Below, in pieces: positions 57,683 to 64,000 of a DNA stretch of 64,000 bases (within the stretch, counting starts at the first letter, position 1; each line of letters opens with the position of its first letter). Under the pieces are notes generated by a model that ran no database searches, had not been told where the DNA came from, and worked only from the letters and a program-made list of their open reading frames with translations. Source of the DNA: Tubiluchus corallicola (Eukaryota; Priapulida; Priapulimorpha; Priapulimorphida; Tubiluchidae); assembly GCA_030141605.1 (NCBI GenBank), contig JAQGDQ010000581.1, forward strand, positions 12,501 through 76,500. Reading direction: 5' to 3'. A program made the position numbers and the translations under genes.

Positions 57683-58140
57683 ATGAGTCAAAACTTAGCA
57701 ACAAGTATCATTTTATTTTACATCGTCGTGTCCTGGTTTCTTAAATGTCAGTCGACAAGCAAAGCTGCAACGCATTTAAATAATCTTGCAGCTCGAAATC
57801 CAAGAAAAAGAGGAGCACCTGGTCACTTATTTGTTAGGAACTCTTCAGAGCCACCTGAATTTTTACCAGAACCCAGAATTGTTAGCGGTGAGGATGTTGT
57901 CAATAGAGATTTCCCCTATATTGTGGAGCTTCATTGGACAAATTACAATATACTCTCTACCGTGGAGGGACCCGCCTCAAAAGTAAATGGGTTTTAACTG
58001 CAGCGCACTGTGCTGTCGAGACAAAACCTGGGACTGATTTTAAGATATACCTAGGAAGTAACAATTTACGTGAAAGGAAGGTTGAACATTGGGTTTACTA
58101 TTACAAGAAAGAGGAGACTCGGGTAAAGTGGATCACTTAA
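57683..58140 (+). pseudogene. Trypsin-like serine protease, N-terminal fragment with frameshift
   Basis: The frame from 57683 encodes a signal peptide (about residues 1-23), a basic propeptide, and the activation site PEPRIVSGEDV followed by RDFPYIVELHW. Around 57930 the homology moves to another frame, which carries GGTRLKSKWVLTAAHC with the catalytic His codon at 58006-58008, and then ends at 58140. The regions for the catalytic Asp and Ser are not found downstream. A one-base shift therefore breaks the frame, and the gene is truncated after the His segment unless a far exon exists outside the window. A sequencing indel could explain the shift but not the missing C-terminal half. Confidence 0.75.
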
Positions 58141-58469
58141 GGGTCTTCGCTCATAGAGTTCAAGACGTTTGATCTGTAACAATCAATTACGTGTCCTATT
58201 CTTCCGTAGGAAACTCTGCTATATTCATGTAGTGAAAACTTATAATTACTATTACTCGTTTAACAGATAATTCCGAAATGCGAAACCAAAATTTCTGGGG
58301 CAAAGTGGATCTTTTACGGGCATAGTGGATCGGTTTAATATATGATCTATAAAAGTGAAAAATCGCAAGAATGTGGGTGAAAAACTTATTTTTGTGTACC
58401 GCGCTTAGATAAACCTTGCAAAGGTCGAGGTCGTTTATGCAGAGTACACAGTAGATGATGACGTAGCAT

Positions 58470-58830
58470 AAATAAATAAATAAATTTTATATAATTTAAA
58501 GTGCATGAAAAACACTTAAAATAAATAAAGTTTGTATAATTTAAAGTGCATGAAAAACATAAAAAATAAATAAAGTTTATATATTTTAAAGTGCATGAAA
58601 AACTCTTAAAATAAATAAAGTTTATATAACTTAAGGTGCATAAAAATATTTAAAATAAATAAAGTTTGTATAATTTAAAGTGCATGAAAAACACTTAAGT
58701 AAATAAAGTTTATGTAATTTAAGGTGCATCAAAAATACTTAAAATAAATAAAGTTTATGTAATTTAAAGTGCATGAAAAACACTTAAGTAAATAAAGTTT
58801 ATGTAATTTTAGGTGCATCAAAAACTTTAA
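58470..58830 (+). repeat. About 45-bp AT-rich minisatellite (8 copies)
   Basis: The unit contains aaataaataaagtttatata and atttaaagtgcatgaaaaac. It lies downstream of the protease fragment. Confidence 0.9.
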
Positions 58831-59072
58831 ATGATTCTTTATTTTGAAATACATGTGTGCTTACATTATTAGCTGCTTACAAATTTAATTTAGACTGTTT
58901 ACAATAAAAAATTATGCCATGTTTACCAATGCACCAAGCGCCAAAAATGCAAAAATGTTTTCTTTAGTATGTGTGATGATGATGTAAGTGTAACAAACAC
59001 TTTGTGTACTTTTATTATTAAGAAGTAGAATAACACGTAGGCTGTTAATTTGTGAATTCTCATGTACTATAT

Positions 59073-59572
59073 CAGGGGTGTGCAAATTATCTGACTAGCC
59101 GGGCCACATTAAACTTTCCCGCAATTCCTGCGGGCCACAGGCAGTTTGATCAAGGAGCCAAGTACAGAAAGGCCTAATAACAATTTTTTTGCATCCGACC
59201 TGCGTACATCATTACTACTACACTCAGGAAACTATTTTAGAAGTTATTAAAATTTATATTAAAAACCATATATTTCTACTTTCAGGACAGATAGTGGTAA
59301 TTTCATTACAATGCATATTAGTAATGTGTATCACACAGTCTGTGTAGTGCAGTGACATTAAGCTACAACCGTCTTGTAAGGGTTAATGGCATCAGATCTA
59401 GCAGAAAAAACTACCCGCACTATCTTTGGGATCGTGGCACGGACTTCAGCTGGATACACTCAATTAATCGCCCGGGCCGCACTTTCATTAGGTTGACAAA
59501 TCTCTTTGCAGGCCGCACAAATTCTCTCGGTGGGCCGCAAGTGGACCGCGGGCTGCAATTTGCACACCCCTG
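59073..59572. mobile_element. hAT-type MITE, copy 3 (inverted)
   Basis: This is a full-length inverted relative of 31414-31908, with CAGGGGTGTGCAAATT termini and a perfect 8-bp flanking duplication, tactatat. Confidence 0.92.
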
Positions 59573-59690
59573 TACTATATAAATAGAACATTATGTTGAA
59601 ATTGTGGAATGGACTTTCAACAGTTTTTAGGGCCATTTTGGTGCATTTGTGGTTACTTTTATGTCAATTTTATCTTAATTTTATCTGCAA

Positions 59691-60305
59691 TTGTGTAAGT
59701 ATTTGTATACGGCACACTTTTACCTAAGTAAGAAGGTACAGAAGGTAACAAATATGGCGAAACATTTCATTAGCTATATAGGACCAGTCCTATGGAATAG
59801 ACTAAGCCGCAATTCAAAATGTAGTCACTCCCTTTCAACTTTAAAAAAAACCGCCAGAAAAGAAATATTTCAAAAGTATTGAGAGTAACACAGTTTGATA
59901 ATAGTAATTACCTGCATTCTTTTTCCGCAGTAATCTTAATAAAACTTGACTATGCTCAACAGGTTACTGAACATTTTATAATCATGATCACAGTTTTTCT
60001 TAGTTCTCGCTCCATTTCATCTTTCATTCACTACTCCCCCCAATTTTAAGTGTATATTATCATTATTTCAATTATTAACCATTTCCTTAATTCCACGTAC
60101 AGTTTGACCTGCCAAGCTGTGCTTTTAGGCTCAAAATGTATGCATCAAAATCACTCTGTAATGTAATTTGCTAATGTATATGCTGCATAAGAATCTCTTT
60201 TGTAATTTCTGGATAATATTGCATTTATATTTATATTTACTTCAGTGAAATTATCTGTATTTTTGTTATAACTGTTAGATGCAGAGTGGAAATAAATAAA
60301 CTTAT
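59691..60305 (+). mobile_element. LINE C-terminal fragment and tail
   Basis: The frame to 59882 includes FISYIGPVLWNRLSRNSK and SLSTLKKTARKEIFQKY, a LINE polymerase C-terminus. The 3' tail aaataaataaac lies near 60290. Confidence 0.7.
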
Positions 60306-60642
60306 AACTTACAATAGTAACAGTTATCAAGTAATTTCTCCTTGTGATGTTAGTCCGCTTACAACTTACAGAGTTTTGTAATTTTAATCAAACTTAACAT
60401 TTTTGCACTGGTAAGAGCCTACTCTGAATGCAAGATACAAACCCAGAAGGTCCCGTTTACAGACGAACACGAATGCGGCTCCTTAATTAAGAAACTTCGC
60501 TTTAAAACTCGGTTAATTACATTTGCACGTGCCCGGGAGCACACCTGTACAGGTAAAAACGAGCGTGATTGATAATGTCACAGCGATCAGCAAACGTTCG
60601 CTCTACGTCCGGGGTTCAAGTGCCGTTAAGGTTAGTGACACG

Positions 60643-61983
60643 ATGACTACCGTTAGAAAAAGATCGTCTTCTCAGTTATACGGTGCAGACGACTCGAGTA
60701 GGTCCACTTCCTACTCGGGGAGGGCTTTTCTGTTTATGCACCACCTAGAGATGAAGATGCTGATGAGAGTCGTCTTTAGATTCCTGGTGTATTTTATGAT
60801 TGGGTTCACCATCTTGTTTCTGACGTCAATATCGACTGTAAGCGAGAGTGAATCATTTGATGATGACGATGATGGCGTTATTCACGTGGCGCTCACTGCT
60901 TGTACTGATTACCGTAAAACTGCCATAGATATGAGTGTTCTGATGAAATCCATTGAGCTTGTAACTGAGGCGCGTGTTCATTATCACATCATCGTTCACG
61001 ACGTGCAACTTCGGACATTCCTCCTGGAAATCTTGGAGAAAATTGGTGCTTCGAGAAAATTCTCCTTCACATTCTCCTGGCCGTGGATACTGTCCGCGGA
61101 AGACAGGACACAGTGGATGCGGGGCGGGAATTCTGAGCGACTCTGTGACACCCCCTGGCTGTGGTTTCCCGATGCTTTCACGGACGTGAAAAAGATGATT
61201 AAGTTAGACATGGACGTGATCGTGGCCAAACCGCTAGAGGAGCTATGGGCTTATTTTGCTCACATGAAATCCGGCGAGATGGTGGCAATGGCGTTCGAGT
61301 TTTCCGGAGAGCATACGCGTCGCATCCCGAATCAGCATGCCAAGCGAATTTATCATCCCGATCATCCAGGAAGGGAGGGGGATACCTTGTTGGACTCCTA
61401 CCTGGGATACAAACGCAACAAGGGCCTGAACACAGGCGTGGTCTTGATGAATTTAGAGAAAATGCGCCGTTCCAACTGGATACAGGAAATCCGACGTATT
61501 TTTAACAGATCCACGTGCCAACCGGAGGACGTGGAGACTAGAACGTGTATGATGGACAAGATCATCAGTGACACCTACTTCCATGAAAATCCTTCCAGGT
61601 TGTTCTTTCTTCCGTGCGACTGGAATTACTGGTGGGGTGTTGGGTTCTTCAAAGATTACTGTGACCCCGCACGCTTTCACGGAATCGGTATACTCCACGG
61701 CAGGGGCGGCATATTTCACGAAGACGGCGAGATATCAGCGGCTTACGGTAACGTCGACGACCGCGCCAAATGTGAGTGGGTGTTCCAGCAGATACACGAC
61801 ATTTACAAGAACTTAGCCGTCGATGAAACTAGACAATCTCTCGTGGATAAAGTGATAAAACTTCGCGACGATCCAGACAAGCACCAACCGGAGACGGCCT
61901 CCGATTTGAGTTTATGCTTGCAAGCCCTGGAGTCGTTTGCCCGAGGACTCAAGCTGGGTAGATCCAGGTTTGAGAGGGAGTAA
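60643..61983 (+). CDS. GT8-family glycosyltransferase, GXYLT-like, type II membrane protein
   Basis: An intronless frame of 446 residues from the first ATG. The open frame extends 40 codons upstream without an ATG. Residues 1-42 are cytosolic, about 43-64 form one membrane anchor (FRFLVYFMIGFTILFLTSIS), and the lumenal catalytic domain starts at VIHVALTACTDYR. The metal-binding DxD is Asp189-Met-Asp191 in KLDMDVIVAKPLEELW. GLNTGVVLMNLEKMRR, FFLPCDWNYWW and the late GILHGRGG with a metal-ligand His (about 352) follow GT8 order. The closest family I recall is glucoside xylosyltransferase (GXYLT1/2), which extends O-glucose on EGF repeats of Notch-type proteins in the secretory pathway. Donor and acceptor are inferred only. 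It is more GC-rich than its flanks. Confidence 0.8.
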   Translation: MTTVRKRSSSQLYGADDSSRSTSYSGRAFLFMHHLEMKMLMRVVFRFLVYFMIGFTILFLTSISTVSESESFDDDDDGVIHVALTACTDYRKTAIDMSVLMKSIELVTEARVHYHIIVHDVQLRTFLLEILEKIGASRKFSFTFSWPWILSAEDRTQWMRGGNSERLCDTPWLWFPDAFTDVKKMIKLDMDVIVAKPLEELWAYFAHMKSGEMVAMAFEFSGEHTRRIPNQHAKRIYHPDHPGREGDTLLDSYLGYKRNKGLNTGVVLMNLEKMRRSNWIQEIRRIFNRSTCQPEDVETRTCMMDKIISDTYFHENPSRLFFLPCDWNYWWGVGFFKDYCDPARFHGIGILHGRGGIFHEDGEISAAYGNVDDRAKCEWVFQQIHDIYKNLAVDETRQSLVDKVIKLRDDPDKHQPETASDLSLCLQALESFARGLKLGRSRFERE

Positions 61984-64000
61984 GAATCTCGTAAAGCCGT
62001 GTCCGTTTAGGACAACTGTTATACTCTTATAAAAAGCAAGGTCTAGGGGGAAAAAGTGTCGTCCAAGAACTTTCAGGTTACCGTATTTAACAGGCAGGGC
62101 GGGATTATGATCCTTTGGAGCCCCTAGCCTATATTTATCCATAACATATATAACCTGATTTACAGCAGTTCAAATGTATATTGATATATATGAACGCCTG
62201 TAATTTATGTTATATATGTTATAGATACCATATGCTATAAGTGTTGTAGATATACATACATATATACATAATACATATAGATATATATTATGGAACGCTT
62301 GTAAAACATGTAAATTTGCCGCAACTAATTGTATAAGTCAGGGTAGCGTGCTGTCTGTAAAACTGCTCGCAATTTATGTTAATGACCTTTCAATCAACCT
62401 TCAAAAATCTAAGAATGATTGTCATCTGTTAAATGTGTTTGCGGGAGCAATTATATGAGCAAATCGTACTCACGTTAAAAGGATTTTTTGTTTGTTTTCA
62501 TTTTAAGTTTCCCGCGACAGTGTTCCGACGGCGCCATTACATGACGTTGCAGTACATGTGAAACTATGTCCCAAAAAACTTTTACATCCACGGTTATGTT
62601 AGAATGTTACTTAGAATTTCACTTACCTGCTTGAAAGACTTATGTAACTAGAAAAGAAAATTGTTGATTATTTAACATACTTTCACCAATTGGTAAAATG
62701 TTGCTGACTCACCCTCCACGCATTTTTAATTCTACTGACAAGATACATTAATTTAAAATTTTACTTAGTCAGTGATGTATGCACTATGAATTCTCTGATT
62801 ATTTTTTCAAACTTTACTCAGTGTTATCTAAACTTGTTTCAAATGGCTTATCGTCAAAATGGCTGCGTCTATCAGTCAAAATGATCTTGATTTAGTAACA
62901 CGTTTCCCTGTACAGCTTTAGGCAGTTTAAAAGCCCATAAAGGTGAAATAAGTCAGTCGCCTTACACACCACAAACAGTTACCGTCATAAAGTATTTCGT
63001 TTAAATAAATGCCTGTAAGGGCAATATACGAACAAACACTCGTGAAGTTACAAAATTGTTAGACGTCCATTTATTTACATATATGTACATTTGGTCACAC
63101 ATCCACCAGAATGCTGAAACAAAAAACGCTTGCATAAATTAAATGGAACATGTAATTAAGCAAATAACGTATAATCACTTTTAAATAAAATCACTTTTGC
63201 ACATACATGTATAACAATGTCAAACTTGACCGTTTTTATCACAAAGTCATAAACTTAAGATTCTGCATTATGACCAAAATTGCAACTGTGAAAAATCTTT
63301 GCTGACCTGGTATTCGTCTTAAGATCATAATTTTGCAATTGCTGAATTATCCGTGCTTGGTTACCTAGGAAATCTATTTTACAGCAATCCCATTTTAAGC
63401 TTTCGCCTATGTCGCGAGACCAGATCATGCCCACTTTTTGAAAAATACGTAATATGCAGCTAGTCCTGCTGCGTTACATGCATAAACAGTGACTGTTAGT
63501 CCGATACTAATTCATTCATTTTATTCAGTTTCTGCCGCTACAAGTTACTATTCATTTACATAAAGGAAGATGAAATGATTTTTCACATACTACCCGATTT
63601 TGAAGTCCTATGAAAAGTATACATTTTAATGCTGCAAAAGTGGTAGAACATAGTAGAAATACGTTGGAAAAGGGGCTGCTGGTCGAATTCACCTTCGGTT
63701 ACTGAACTGATAGTTTTTGTACATTGCTTTATTTTCAAGAGTTACAGTGCAATCACTGCAGTTCAGTTCTTTATCTCTCTATAAACGCTTTCATGATGTT
63801 TAGTAAAGTTTTTTTTAAATAAGAATGTTGTTGTGAAACTTTGACTCTATTTGTACATCATGACAGACAAACTGATTGAATTTATTCAGCATTTTATCTA
63901 CAGTACCTGTAAGGAGAACTGAATAGATTACCTTTAGTTTAAAGGAAGACAGGATGATTTTTCATACACTAGCAAATTTTCAAATCCGATAAAAAGTATA
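61984..64000. other. 3' flank with dispersed repeats
   Basis: No gene was seen. The region holds a TA-rich stretch near 62150-62300, the uninterrupted relative of the 14.4-kb repeat at 62567-62700, a partial family B copy near 63566-63645, and the large repeat that continues off the window edge. Confidence 0.6.
63690..64000 (-). repeat. Inverted copy of the 5.3-5.6 kb repeat, cut by the window edge
   Basis: The stretch matches the complement of about 5285-5605 with few changes and then enters family B (ggaagacaggatgatttttc) at the last bases. Confidence 0.85.

Overview
The window is nuclear DNA from a non-vertebrate animal. It is AT-rich, has GT-AG introns of up to about 8 kb, and is dense in minisatellites, MITE-like elements, tRNA- and 5S-derived SINEs and decayed LINE ends. 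The phylum cannot be fixed from the sequence alone. A secreted cysteine-rich peptide resembling mollusc-type defensin relatives is a weak pointer to a lophotrochozoan.

Left third (1-27.2 kb, + strand): the 3' two thirds of a kinesin-8 family gene, KIF19. Thirteen phase-consistent exons encode the neck and tail (602 residues). The motor domain lies upstream of the window. The introns hold a palindromic transposon family, pogo/Tigger-like MITEs and four minisatellites. One minisatellite has amplified the 3' end of a KIF19 exon together with its splice donor.

Middle (27.2-44.8 kb): METTL22, a protein-lysine methyltransferase, is complete in seven exons on the minus strand and is tail-to-tail with KIF19. 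It is head-to-head with an unrecognised two-exon gene of 81 residues at 39.2-39.7 kb, with 264 bp between the start codons, so a shared promoter is likely. Next is an intact, intronless NDUFS1 (complex I 75-kDa subunit) on the minus strand at 42.6-44.8 kb.

Right third (44.8-64 kb): mostly decayed mobile DNA. Within it lie a two-exon gene for a 59-residue secreted cysteine-rich peptide (48.4-51.0 kb, minus), a broken copy of its signal exon, a frameshifted N-terminal fragment of a trypsin-like protease (57.7-58.1 kb), and an intronless type II membrane glycosyltransferase of GT8/GXYLT type (60.6-62.0 kb). The last is visibly more GC-rich than its surroundings.

Exon boundaries were derived by hand from splice consensus, reading-phase continuity and remembered family similarity. 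No alignment or transcript evidence was available.
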